NCBI GenBank assembly: GCA_023428245.1
Contig: JAEYYX010000079.1
Span: 1 to 39,593 of the forward strand
Origin: Pseudomonadota bacterium
Lineage (GTDB): Bacteria; Myxococcota_A; Polyangia; Polyangiales; Polyangiaceae
DNA: 39,593 nucleotides
Direction: 5' to 3'
The notes under the pieces are model-generated. The model was not told the origin of the DNA. It saw nothing but the letters and a program-made list of their open reading frames with translations, and ran no database searches. Below, in pieces: positions 7,211 to 16,187 of this stretch (within the stretch, counting starts at the first letter, position 1; the number at the start of each line of letters is the position of its first letter). Both the position numbers and the translations under genes were made by a program.

Positions 7211-8518
7211 GTGTTGCTGATTTCAGACGGTTCTGGCGCCCCAGGCGGAACTTGTTCTCTACGCGAATTCTTTAGGGCCATGATCCTCGCCGCGGGCGTG
7301 ACCCCTCTTTTCGTCGCTCCCGCTTTCGCCGAAGAAACGGCTGCTGCCAAGCGCGCGGAGGGCGAAAATTTGCCTGATCTCGAGCGTGTCCTCGAGCTTG
7401 TCGCAGATAGCGCTCCCGAGGTTCAGCGAGGGAAGGCCTTCGTGAACGCGAGCCGCGCGACGATGGTCGGCGCGAAGCTGCCCCCCATCGGCAACCCGGA
7501 TTTTCAGGTATTCGGCGAGAGCGGCAACGTCGACGGTTCGAACGTCACCCGCGACGTATTCATCGACGGCACCATGACGTTGCCTTGGGAAATCTGGGGT
7601 CAGCGGAGCAAGCGGATCCGCGAATCCGAAGCTTATACTAGCCTTGCCCAAGCGAGCCTCGGCTCCCAGACAGCTAACGCCCTCGCCTCCGCGGTGAACA
7701 CTTACGGCAACATCGTCGTCTCCCACGCGCGCATCGGCGTTCTGAAGGACACGATCGAGATCGCCGACGACGAGGCCAACATTTACCGCGCTCGCGCCGA
7801 AGCCGGCGACGCCACCTTGCGCGACTCCCGCGTGGCCATGGTCGAGCTCGCGCGCAACCGCGTTCTCTTGGCAGAGGCCGAAGCGGACCTGAGGATGAGC
7901 CTTGCAGCGCTCACCCGTCTCTCCAAGAAGAACTTCGCGCCCCACCCGGACATCTCACCGGAGCCCCCGTGGCGCCGTCCTCCTCCGCCGAGCGGGAGCC
8001 CCGAGCTCCCCACGGTGAAACAGTCTCAAGCAGAGGCCGAGTATTACCGCCGCAGTTCGGAGCGCGCCCGGGCCGAAGGCAAAATGCCTTTTGGCCTGAT
8101 TTTCCGGCTCGGACGAGGCGATTTCGGGGAAATGCGGCTCGGCGGCGGCGTTGCTTTTGCCCTCCCGCTCTTCCGCCGCAACCAAGGTGAGCGGGCGCTC
8201 GCCGAAGCAAACGCTGAGCAGGCGGAGGCTATCGCGAACATTGAAAAACAAGCTCTCGAAGCGGCGCTCGACGGCGCGTTCCTGGAGCTCGAGCAGCTAG
8301 AAGATGCCCTCCTCGTCATCGATCGCGACGCCGTTCCTGCTGCGCGAGAGGCGGTCCAGGCCGCCGAGGAAATCCAGCGTGCCGGGAAAAGCGACATTCT
8401 TCCCGTCCTTATCAGTCGTCGCGACTATGCCGCTCTTCGTTTGCGGCGCCTCGACATTCTCGGCCGCATGTGGAACGCCCTCGGCCGCATCGTCCTGATC
8501 CGCGGAATCGAACCATGA
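7211..8518 (+). CDS. czcC: Outer-membrane efflux protein, TolC/CzcC type
   Basis: About 435 residues from GTG 7211. The signal peptide contains a hydrophobic core and a PAFA cleavage site around residues 24-40. The remainder is long alternating helices with heptad character and two barrel-like segments, as in the OEP family. It shows the internal duplication of TolC-like proteins (residues about 60-230 and 270-430). It begins a three-gene operon with a membrane fusion protein and an HME-type RND pump, so it is the outer-membrane duct of the tripartite complex. The start is uncertain: TTG 7142 and ATG 7280 are in frame. The ATG would leave the signal peptide without basic residues, so I chose the GTG. 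The czcC symbol is by context and family type. Confidence 0.82.
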   Translation: MLLISDGSGAPGGTCSLREFFRAMILAAGVTPLFVAPAFAEETAAAKRAEGENLPDLERVLELVADSAPEVQRGKAFVNASRATMVGAKLPPIGNPDFQVFGESGNVDGSNVTRDVFIDGTMTLPWEIWGQRSKRIRESEAYTSLAQASLGSQTANALASAVNTYGNIVVSHARIGVLKDTIEIADDEANIYRARAEAGDATLRDSRVAMVELARNRVLLAEAEADLRMSLAALTRLSKKNFAPHPDISPEPPWRRPPPPSGSPELPTVKQSQAEAEYYRRSSERARAEGKMPFGLIFRLGRGDFGEMRLGGGVAFALPLFRRNQGERALAEANAEQAEAIANIEKQALEAALDGAFLELEQLEDALLVIDRDAVPAAREAVQAAEEIQRAGKSDILPVLISRRDYAALRLRRLDILGRMWNALGRIVLIRGIEP

Positions 8519-9726
8519 CAGACCCCCAAGCCCAAAGCCTCGACGCCACTCCTTCGCCTCCGGAGAAACAAGTCATGAGTCGCCGCATGAAGTGGATCGG
8601 AGGTCTCTCGCTCGGCGCTGTGCTCATCAGCGCTATCGCGATGGTCGCAGCCTCGGAGAAGGAAGTCACCGCGGCGCTGACGAACGATGTTCCGCGCGTC
8701 GAGAACGGACGAATTGCCTTCTCGAAGACCTTCGCAGAGCGCATCGGTCTGACCTCCGAGGTTATCGGTGAAGCGCCCCTCGCGCCCATCGTCTCGGCGG
8801 TCGGTATGGTCACGTTCGATCCGCGCTACGTGGCTCGCGTCGGTACCCGCCTCCGCGGGCTGATCCGCGACGTGCGTCACTACGAGGGCGAGGTCGTCGA
8901 GAAAGGCACCATCCTCGCCGAGATCGACAGCCCCGAGCTCGGCGAAGCTCAGGCGCAGGTCACGATGTTGAGCGCCCAGGCCGAGACAGCCCGTCGGGAT
9001 GCTGCTCGCGAGCAGAGCCTCGTTGAGCGGAACCTTTCTACAATCCGGGAAGCCGAAGAGGCCGCGACCGAGGAAGAGAGCTACCGTTCGATGCTCCACG
9101 CCGCGACCCAAAAGGTCAAAGCTCTCGCGGGCGGGAACGCCGACGCAAGGGCGCTCGGAGTCCACTACCTGATCGCTCCTCTGACGGGCACGATCGTCGA
9201 GCGCCACGTCACCAAAGGGGAGCTCGTCGACGGAGACCACGTCGCCTTTTTGATCGCGGATTTGACGCACCTTTGGGTTGAGCTCGATGTCTTCGAGCGA
9301 AGCCTCGCGGCGATCCGGGTCGGCGATCAGGTTACCGTGCGAGCCCTGGCGCGCTCCGGCCACCCCATCCAAGGGCGCGTCGCGCAGGTCGGCGCAGTCA
9401 TCGATCCGGCGACCCGCAGCGCCGCAGTGCGCATTGAAGTCGACAACACCGAGGGCCACCTCCGCCCCGGCCAGGCCGTCGACGCCAAGATCCAGGCGGC
9501 CCACGCCGACGAGGTCAAGTCGACTCTCGTTCCTGCAGCAGCTGTCACTTTTGTCGACGGCAACCCCACGGTCTTCGTCCTCGACGGAGACCTCGCCGTG
9601 CGGCCCACGCAAGTCACCCTTGGTGACACGAACGGAGATCTCAAGCAGGTCTTGAGTGGCGTTCAGGTCGGAGACCGCGTCGTTGTGCGCGGCGTGTTCG
9701 AGCTCAAGAGCGAGCTCTTCCGCTGA
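8515..9726 (+). CDS. czcB: RND efflux periplasmic adaptor (membrane fusion protein), CzcB/CusB type
   Basis: 403 residues. ATG 8515 overlaps the stop of the preceding gene as ATGA, which decides the start. One N-terminal membrane helix (about 24-42) anchors it in the inner membrane. A barrel-sandwich/lipoyl half appears near 105-135 (RGLIRDVRHYEGEVVEKG). A helical hairpin follows at about 140-200, then the second lipoyl half (IAPLTGTIVERHVTKGELV), a beta-barrel domain (LWVELDVFERSLAAIRVGD) and a membrane-proximal domain. This is the standard order for heavy-metal-type adaptors. I see no Met- or His-rich metal-binding extension like those of CusB or CzcB, so the metal specificity stays open. 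Confidence 0.85.
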   Translation: MTDPQAQSLDATPSPPEKQVMSRRMKWIGGLSLGAVLISAIAMVAASEKEVTAALTNDVPRVENGRIAFSKTFAERIGLTSEVIGEAPLAPIVSAVGMVTFDPRYVARVGTRLRGLIRDVRHYEGEVVEKGTILAEIDSPELGEAQAQVTMLSAQAETARRDAAREQSLVERNLSTIREAEEAATEEESYRSMLHAATQKVKALAGGNADARALGVHYLIAPLTGTIVERHVTKGELVDGDHVAFLIADLTHLWVELDVFERSLAAIRVGDQVTVRALARSGHPIQGRVAQVGAVIDPATRSAAVRIEVDNTEGHLRPGQAVDAKIQAAHADEVKSTLVPAAAVTFVDGNPTVFVLDGDLAVRPTQVTLGDTNGDLKQVLSGVQVGDRVVVRGVFELKSELFR

Positions 9727-9782
9727 ACATGCGCTCGCGCGCGCAGCCCGTCCGACTGGCCCGATCTACGAAAGTCTTCTGA

Positions 9783-12700
9783 GTGCTCAGTTCCATCGTC
9801 ATCGCATCGATTCGAAACCGCCGGCTCACCCTCGCGGGGCTCGTCGTCTTGCTCCTCTGCGGCGTCTGGGCCGCGCGACGCCTGCCCATCGACGCGATGC
9901 CGGACGTCTCGACCATCCAAGTCTCGGTCCTGACCACCTCCGCGGGCCTCACGCCCCTCGAGATGGAGCGGGCCGTCACGACCCCAATCGAAAACGCCCT
10001 CAACGGCATCCCAAAGGGCGTCGAACTCCGCAGCGTCTCTCGCTCTGGCTTGAGCGTCGTCACCGTCGTCTTCGAAGACGACATGGACGTCTGGTTCGCT
10101 CGTCAGCTCGTCCTCGAACGCTTGCGCGGAGTCATGCTTCCGCCGGGCACGAGTGAACCGGAGCTCGCCCCGGTGAGCACCGGCCTCGGAGAAATCTACC
10201 AGTTTGTCGTGCGCTCCGATCACCACAGCGCGATGCAGCTCCGCACGCTGCTCGATTGGGAGATCGTCCCCAAGCTCCGCAATGTGCCCGGCGTCGTCGA
10301 GGTGAACACGATGGGCGGCGACCTCAAGCAATTCCAGGTCGTCGTCGATCCCACTCGACTCAAGACAGCGGACCTTACGCTGGACGACGTGGTCCAGGCG
10401 CTCAAAGCCGCGAACGTAAACGTCGGCGGCGGCTACGTCGAGCGCCTCCAGGAGTCCTACACCGTCCGCGGCCAGGGCCTGCTCGAGAACCTCAATGAGA
10501 TCGGTGAGGTCGTGCTCCGCACGAGCCGCGAAGGAACGCCGGTCCTCGTGCGCCACATCGCCGAGGTCAAGGTCGGGCCCGCGCTCCGGTACGGGGCGAT
10601 CACCCTCGACGGGAAGGACGAAGCTGTCACCGGGATCGTGATGATGATCCTCGGCGCGAACAGCAAGGACGTCACGGCCGCGGTCGTCGACCGCGTGGCC
10701 CAGATCCAGAACGAGCTCCCGGCCGGCGTCCGCATCGAGACTATCTACGACCGCTCAGACTTCGTCGGCGCCACCTTGAGCACCGTCATGAAGAACCTGA
10801 TCGAGGGCGTCCTTGTCGTCGCCATCGTCCTCACGCTCTTCCTCGGCAGCTTCCGAGCGGGCATGGCGGTGGTCATCGGTGTCCCCGCGTCCATGTCGAT
10901 CGCTCTCTTCGGCATGCATCTCTTCGGCGTCACCGGCGATCTGATGTCTCTCGGCGCGATCGACTTCGGGTTCTTGGTCGACGGACCTATCGTTATCGCC
11001 GAAGCCGTCATCGCGAAGACTGCAGGCAAGGTGCTCGCGGGAGAAGCGCGCAGCGAACAGTACGCGAAGATAGCGAGTCTCGTAGCGCGACCCGTAGCGT
11101 TCGCCGTCGCCATCATCATGCTCGTCTATTTGCCGCTCGTGTCCCTGGAAGGGGTAGAGGGCAAGATGTTCCGACCCATGGCAATCACCATGGCCTGCGC
11201 CCTGTTCGGCGCCCTCGTCTACGCCATCGTCTTCTTTCCCGCCGTGCTCGTCACGTTCGTGCCTCCGCAAAAGGGGCACGATCCCCGCTGGATCACCTGG
11301 CTCACGAACCAATACGCGAGGATGCTCCCCTGGTTTGTCCGAAAGCGCCTCCCGCTCTGGGCCGCTTCAATGGTTCTTCTCGGTGTCACCGGTTGGCTCT
11401 TCATGCAGACCGGCGCAGAGTTCGTGCCGCGCATCTTTGAAGGCGACGCCGTCGTCACGATCCGCCGCGCACCGAGCATCTCCCTCGACGAAGCTCAGCG
11501 GCTCGACTTCAAGGCAGGCGAGGTCCTGGCGCGATTCCCCGAAGTCGAGCGCAGCCTGGCCCAAACTGGACGCGCTGAGGTGGCCACGGATCCGGTCGGC
11601 AATGACAACACCGACCTCATGGTCAACCTCAAGCCGCTCAAGGAGTGGACAACGGCCCATGACTTCGATGACCTTTCCGTCGCTTTCAAGAGCGCTATCG
11701 AGTCAGAGGTACCAGGAACGTTCGTGTCCGTCTCGCAGCCGATCGAAGATCGAACGAACGAGATGATTAGCGGCTCCCGCGCCGACGTCCAGATCCAGCT
11801 CTTCGGCTCGAACCTCGACGATCTCACAAAGTACTCGAACAAGGTCGGCGAGATCGTCAAGACGGTGCCCGGTACCGGCGACGTCCGCGTCGAGCGCATC
11901 TTGGGCGCTTCGATGATCAACGCTGTCGTCGACCGCGGGCGCATGGCCCGCTACGGCGTCCGCCTTGAGGACGCGTTCCACGTGCTCGCGGCCGCTCGTG
12001 AGGGCATTCCGGCCGGCGACATCTACGAGCAAGAGCGCCGCTTCGACTTGCGCGTGCTCCAGCCCCCCGCGAAACCCACAGCGGGCGCGATCGGTGACCT
12101 GTTCATCGAGACAGCGACCGGGATCTCGATTCCCTTGCGCGAGGTGGTCACGATGAGCGAAGGCGACGGACCGACCGCGATCCGTCGGGAAGATCGGAAG
12201 CGCGCTGTGCGCGTCGACGTGAACCTGCGTGGCCGCGATCTGGTGAGCTGGGTGACGGAAGCGCGGCAAAAGGTGAACGAGAAGGTCCAGTTCCCGAGTG
12301 ACTTCACGGTCAAGTGGGGCGGACAGTTCGAGAACTTTGAGCGCGCACAAGCGCGCCTGGCGCTCGTGGTTCCCGCCGCTCTCGGCGTCATCTTTGGCAT
12401 GCTGCTCTGGATGTTCGCAGACCTCCGCTTGGCACTCGCGGTCTTCTCACTGGTCCCCCTGGCGCTGACGGGCGGCATGCTCGGCCTCCTCCTGCGGGGG
12501 CTTTCGTTCAGCCTCCCGGCGGCCGTCGGCTTCATCGCTCTCGGCGGCATCGGCGTCTTGAACGGAGTCGTGGTGGCCAATGAAATGCGCGCCCGCCTCG
12601 ACGAGGGCCTCTCCCTCGACGAAGCTGTCCAGAGCGGCGCGACGCACTCGCTGCGAGCGGTTCTTACGACGGCAGTGGTCGCGGCACTTGGCTTCTTGCC

Positions 12701-12914
12701 GATGGCCTTAGCGACAGGAGCCGGCGCAGAAGTCCAGCGTCCTCTCGCAACAGCGGTGGTCGTAGGCATGTTCTTCGGAACCTTCCTCTCACTGATCGTC
12801 CTGCCAGGCATCCTTCGCATTGCCTTTGCCGGCAGCCCCACGACCCGCGCGGCGACTGCCGCGGCCCTCAATGAAGGGCGTCCGCCCAAGGGCCACACGA
12901 CAACCGCAGCCTGA
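9783..12914 (+). CDS. czcA: Heavy-metal RND efflux pump, CzcA/CusA family
   Basis: 1043 residues from GTG 9783, the normal family length, with two sets of membrane helices and two large periplasmic loops. Transmembrane helix 4 contains AIDFGFLVDGPIVIAE: Asp394, Asp400 and Glu407 match the proton-relay triad Asp402/Asp408/Glu415 of CzcA and define the heavy-metal (HME) branch rather than drug exporters. The usual GA after the second Asp is GP, and the usual EN is EA. The pump would export divalent or monovalent metal cations from periplasm or cytoplasm through the CzcC-type duct using proton influx. It ends the operon 56 bases after the adaptor gene. No regulator gene (MerR, two-component, CzcD) lies next to it. 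The substrate metal is not resolved. Confidence 0.88.
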   Translation: MLSSIVIASIRNRRLTLAGLVVLLLCGVWAARRLPIDAMPDVSTIQVSVLTTSAGLTPLEMERAVTTPIENALNGIPKGVELRSVSRSGLSVVTVVFEDDMDVWFARQLVLERLRGVMLPPGTSEPELAPVSTGLGEIYQFVVRSDHHSAMQLRTLLDWEIVPKLRNVPGVVEVNTMGGDLKQFQVVVDPTRLKTADLTLDDVVQALKAANVNVGGGYVERLQESYTVRGQGLLENLNEIGEVVLRTSREGTPVLVRHIAEVKVGPALRYGAITLDGKDEAVTGIVMMILGANSKDVTAAVVDRVAQIQNELPAGVRIETIYDRSDFVGATLSTVMKNLIEGVLVVAIVLTLFLGSFRAGMAVVIGVPASMSIALFGMHLFGVTGDLMSLGAIDFGFLVDGPIVIAEAVIAKTAGKVLAGEARSEQYAKIASLVARPVAFAVAIIMLVYLPLVSLEGVEGKMFRPMAITMACALFGALVYAIVFFPAVLVTFVPPQKGHDPRWITWLTNQYARMLPWFVRKRLPLWAASMVLLGVTGWLFMQTGAEFVPRIFEGDAVVTIRRAPSISLDEAQRLDFKAGEVLARFPEVERSLAQTGRAEVATDPVGNDNTDLMVNLKPLKEWTTAHDFDDLSVAFKSAIESEVPGTFVSVSQPIEDRTNEMISGSRADVQIQLFGSNLDDLTKYSNKVGEIVKTVPGTGDVRVERILGASMINAVVDRGRMARYGVRLEDAFHVLAAAREGIPAGDIYEQERRFDLRVLQPPAKPTAGAIGDLFIETATGISIPLREVVTMSEGDGPTAIRREDRKRAVRVDVNLRGRDLVSWVTEARQKVNEKVQFPSDFTVKWGGQFENFERAQARLALVVPAALGVIFGMLLWMFADLRLALAVFSLVPLALTGGMLGLLLRGLSFSLPAAVGFIALGGIGVLNGVVVANEMRARLDEGLSLDEAVQSGATHSLRAVLTTAVVAALGFLPMALATGAGAEVQRPLATAVVVGMFFGTFLSLIVLPGILRIAFAGSPTTRAATAAALNEGRPPKGHTTTAA

Positions 12915-13076
12915 CGCTATCATTGGGCGCGCAGGCGACCCCACGGCCGAGCCCGCCTCGCACGCCTTCACGCTCTCAGCTGCGGGCCGCGAGTCTGGAG
13001 AGGGGCGCCTCTTCCCCCGAGGACGCTCACTCGCGTCGAGCTGCCGCAAGAGGGCTTCGCTCTCGCTGCGTTCTCA

Positions 13077-13112
13077 CAAAAAAGAAACGGTTGGATCTTT
13101 TGGATCCAACCG
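13077..13112 (-). terminator. Intrinsic terminator of the porin/ureido operon
   Basis: On the minus strand a perfect 10-bp stem cggttggatc/gatccaaccg (13112-13088) with a five-base loop is followed by TTTCTTTTTTG (13087-13077). It lies 48 bases after the porin stop. The plus strand has no T-run after the stem, so it works in one direction only. Confidence 0.85.
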
Positions 13113-13159
13113 CTTCCCGCCGGTGCCCGGTACCGGCTTCAAATTTTTGCCCCTTTGGT

Positions 13160-14491
13160 TCAGTTTGCCATCATGTACTGAAAGCCGACCTGAATCGCGT
13201 CGGATCCCACGCTGGCCCCACCATTCGGCCCCGATTCGGTGTGCCGATAGTTGAGGTGATACTTGTGGTTGAAGCCGTCGACCACGTAAGCGAGGCCGGC
13301 ATCGAACACTGTCGACGTCACACCGGCATAGTCGCCGTATTGGACTCGGACGTTCGGCTGCAGCTTTCCAACCCCGATCTTCTCGGGGGTCAGCCACGAG
13401 ACCACACCGAGGAAACCTTCGCCGGGATAGGGTCCCCAGACGCCGTAACGAGCGTCCGCGGTGCCCTGGTTGCCAACGTAGCCGGCCCCGGTGTTGTCGA
13501 AGTTGAAGTAGCCGGCTTCCGCCGTCCACGTTCCGGCTCCGCCGAGGTTCTTCTCGATCATCCCGTCGATGGAGAAGCCGAGCAGATCGTCGTCCGGCAC
13601 GCCGTCGTCGCCCTTCTGGGTCTGAAACGCCGCACCGATCGTCAGGATATCCTGAGTTCCGAAATAGGTTCCCGAGCTGTAGTAAAAGTTCTCAGGCTCC
13701 CAGAAGTGGAAGTTGATGCGCCCCGCCAGGCGAGCATGCTCGATGCTCTGGGCGGGCTGAATGTCCACGACGGACAAGTGATACTTGAAGCGGCCCCCTG
13801 CCACGAGGCCCCAGAACGTAAACCCGCGGTCGCGAGCGCCCATGTCGAACGGATAACCACCCGCCGCGATAGCGAAGTTCCAGGTGTTTCCGAAGAATGG
13901 ACCGTTCATATTGTTCCGGTCCTGAGCGGGAATATGCTGCCCGACCCAGACCTGGAACTCGTCGACGAACTTGACCTGTGCGATCGCGTCTAGGATCGCG
14001 AAGGACGGCAATCCGGAAGGATTCGACCCCGCGCCAATCTCGAACTGGAGCCAGAACCCGACGTGCGGGGTGAGGCTCCCGCCGATGAACGGACGGACCT
14101 GGAGCTGGTCGACCAAGCCATCGTTCAAGGTGAGCCCCCCTGAGCTCGGATCGAGGCTCAAGCCCGTTCTCATGCCAGCGCCGACGGTGAGGTGAGGAGA
14201 AAAGGGAGCAGGCTCCTCAACCTTCTCGATCTCCTCCGCTACGGACGGCTCTTCCTCGACAGGAGCGACCGGCTCTTCCGGCGCCGCCGTCAGAGTCACA
14301 GTGGCCTCAGCCGGAGCTTCCGGGGCGGCTTCTGCGTCAGGGGCGGCTTCTGCCTCCGCCGCTTCGGCCGGAGCCTCTGCCTCCTGAGCCTGGGCCGCTG
14401 AAGCGACGGTCAAAGCGAGGACAGAGGACAGGATTGTGATGTATTTGGGTTTACTGAACGTGTTGGGTTTTAGACTACGGGCGTTACTCAT
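13160..14491 (-). CDS. Outer-membrane porin with Ala/Glu-rich periplasmic linker
   Basis: 443 residues. A signal peptide (residues 1-35) ends in QAQ. A very acidic Ala/Glu/Pro linker follows (about 36-95), and then a beta-barrel of about 340 residues built from short aromatic-flanked strands, ending in IQVGFQYMMAN. The terminal aromatic and even strand spacing fit a porin of about 16 strands, of general or phosphate-selective-porin style. I cannot assign a family by name. The linker may contact peptidoglycan or span the periplasm. It is the last gene of the minus-strand cluster, 66 bases after the NCS2-like permease, and carries the terminator, so it is probably the matching outer-membrane channel for the cluster's substrate. 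That role is inferred from position. Confidence 0.75.
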   Translation of the reverse strand: MSNARSLKPNTFSKPKYITILSSVLALTVASAAQAQEAEAPAEAAEAEAAPDAEAAPEAPAEATVTLTAAPEEPVAPVEEEPSVAEEIEKVEEPAPFSPHLTVGAGMRTGLSLDPSSGGLTLNDGLVDQLQVRPFIGGSLTPHVGFWLQFEIGAGSNPSGLPSFAILDAIAQVKFVDEFQVWVGQHIPAQDRNNMNGPFFGNTWNFAIAAGGYPFDMGARDRGFTFWGLVAGGRFKYHLSVVDIQPAQSIEHARLAGRINFHFWEPENFYYSSGTYFGTQDILTIGAAFQTQKGDDGVPDDDLLGFSIDGMIEKNLGGAGTWTAEAGYFNFDNTGAGYVGNQGTADARYGVWGPYPGEGFLGVVSWLTPEKIGVGKLQPNVRVQYGDYAGVTSTVFDAGLAYVVDGFNHKYHLNYRHTESGPNGGASVGSDAIQVGFQYMMAN

Positions 14492-14557
14492 GGGCTTTCC
14501 TCTTGCAAGGGACTTCTCGAATATTCGAGCATGATCTTTATCTCTCCTTTTCCCCTC

Positions 14558-16159
14558 TTATTCTGCTGCTACCGGTGCTTCAGCGTGGCCTTGAAGGAGT
14601 TCTTCTTCCTCGGCTTCCGTTGGCTTCCCCTGCACTGCCCCGAACTTCGCGCACCCGTAAAGAAGCACTGACACCATCAGGTATGAGCTCGCGACGAGGG
14701 GAGACACAGCGAAGCCGATGGCCTCACCGTGCATAAAGCCGAGGAAGGTCAGGGCCGCACCGGCCACCGAGAACAGCGCCGCCTTCTCAAACTTGCGGTC
14801 GACGATGAAGGCTCCAATCGCGCCGAGCACAAGACCGCCAAGAATTGAGCCGCCGCCGAGGATGGTGAGTCCTTCGTAGAGAACGCCGACCTGAGCGAGC
14901 TTTTCGAATCCAACAGCGGCGGCATTCGTGCCAGCGGCGCCAAGAGCGCCGTCGATCAGCATCTTGCCCCAAGCCGCCAGGTGCGGGACCAGCGCAAGAA
15001 CGATGGCAGGGGCGTGGCGCCGGGGCGTCTCTTGGAAAGCCTGAGCTCCGATCAGCATGCCGATGTAGAGCAAGATGGGCGAGATGGCGACGACGGGGAT
15101 GAGTGCGACGAGCACCGGCAGAATTCCTGTGAAGGCGAGGGTCGCGATCACAATGCCCGTCACCGCGGAATACCCGATGCGTCCGCCCATCGCCTTCCAG
15201 CCCGGGTGACCGATGTAGACGGCGAGGATGAAGGGATTCCCCATCGTGCAACCGATCAGGCTAATGATGCCGTCTGCAGTCAGAACGCGAGTCGTCGGGA
15301 AGTTGTCACCCGCAGCTGAGGCGCTCTCGACGTTGTCCATCGCCTCGACAAGGTCGTAGATCCCGAAAGGAATGGCTGTCACGAGGATCATTCCGAGGAA
15401 CTCGAAACCGGCGAAGGTGTGATTCAGCGCGGGGATCGGCAGGCTGAAGCCGAAGCCAGCAACCGATTCGGAGAGCGCAGCGAGCGACATGCCCCCGAGG
15501 CTGTAGCCAAAGAGCGTCGAACCCCAGGCGATCACACTGCCCACGAAGATTGCGACGAGGCCCGCCGGGATACCGCGGAAGTATCGAACGTTCCCGAACC
15601 AGCTCGCGAGAATGACCGCGAAGCAGGTCACGCCGATGAGCGGATTCATATACATCTCGAGCGCGGGTCGCACGGAGATGAACGCGACGGAGACGCCCGC
15701 CAGAGTGCCGAGAAGGGCGGCGCGGGGCGTCACTTTCCGGATGAATGGGGCAATGAATCCGCCGATCGAGAGCAGACAGCCCTGAATGAAGACCCAGGCG
15801 AGACCAGCCTCCCACGCCTTCATCGGATCGCCAGTTTTCGCCTTGATCGGCATCATGATCACGAAGACCACGACGAACATGTGAGGAACGCTGATCCCGG
15901 AAGGCAGCGCGCACACATCCGCTCGACCCGTCTCCTTTGCGAGCTTGTACGCGACCCAGGCGTAATAGCATGTGCTCAGAAGGAGCATGAAGCCGGCGGC
16001 GGGAAGAACTCGGGAAAACACGAGCTCGTCCGGCATCCCGAGCACGAATCGCAGAAGCCCCGTGAGAACCAAGAGGTTGACGAGGATGTTCGTCCCGAAG
16101 CCAAAGAATGCATTCCAGTCCCCAGGCGTCCAGAATTTAGGTCCATTCGCTTTCGTCAT
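14558..16159 (-). CDS. NCS2-like nucleobase/ureido permease
   Basis: 533 residues with 12-14 hydrophobic helices and an acidic C-terminal tail. TGRADVCALPSGISVP is the substrate-site region seen in NCS2/AzgA-like permeases, and GNPFILAVYIGHPGWKAMGG is a second family-like loop. NCS2 proteins are inner-membrane proton or sodium symporters for xanthine, uracil, adenine and relatives. Lying 28 bases after a biuret-hydrolase-like gene, this member probably imports a urea-derived or cyclic ureide compound instead of a classical base. No signal of truncation. The substrate is inference from the operon. Confidence 0.78.
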   Translation of the reverse strand: MTKANGPKFWTPGDWNAFFGFGTNILVNLLVLTGLLRFVLGMPDELVFSRVLPAAGFMLLLSTCYYAWVAYKLAKETGRADVCALPSGISVPHMFVVVFVIMMPIKAKTGDPMKAWEAGLAWVFIQGCLLSIGGFIAPFIRKVTPRAALLGTLAGVSVAFISVRPALEMYMNPLIGVTCFAVILASWFGNVRYFRGIPAGLVAIFVGSVIAWGSTLFGYSLGGMSLAALSESVAGFGFSLPIPALNHTFAGFEFLGMILVTAIPFGIYDLVEAMDNVESASAAGDNFPTTRVLTADGIISLIGCTMGNPFILAVYIGHPGWKAMGGRIGYSAVTGIVIATLAFTGILPVLVALIPVVAISPILLYIGMLIGAQAFQETPRRHAPAIVLALVPHLAAWGKMLIDGALGAAGTNAAAVGFEKLAQVGVLYEGLTILGGGSILGGLVLGAIGAFIVDRKFEKAALFSVAGAALTFLGFMHGEAIGFAVSPLVASSYLMVSVLLYGCAKFGAVQGKPTEAEEEELLQGHAEAPVAAE

Positions 16160-16187
16160 CGCTATAACGTCCCCTCTTGTTTCTTGT

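Noticed and set aside
13119..13137. Second hairpin GCCGGT/ACCGGC beside the porin terminator
   Set aside because: Only six base pairs and no T-run; likely chance in GC-rich sequence.
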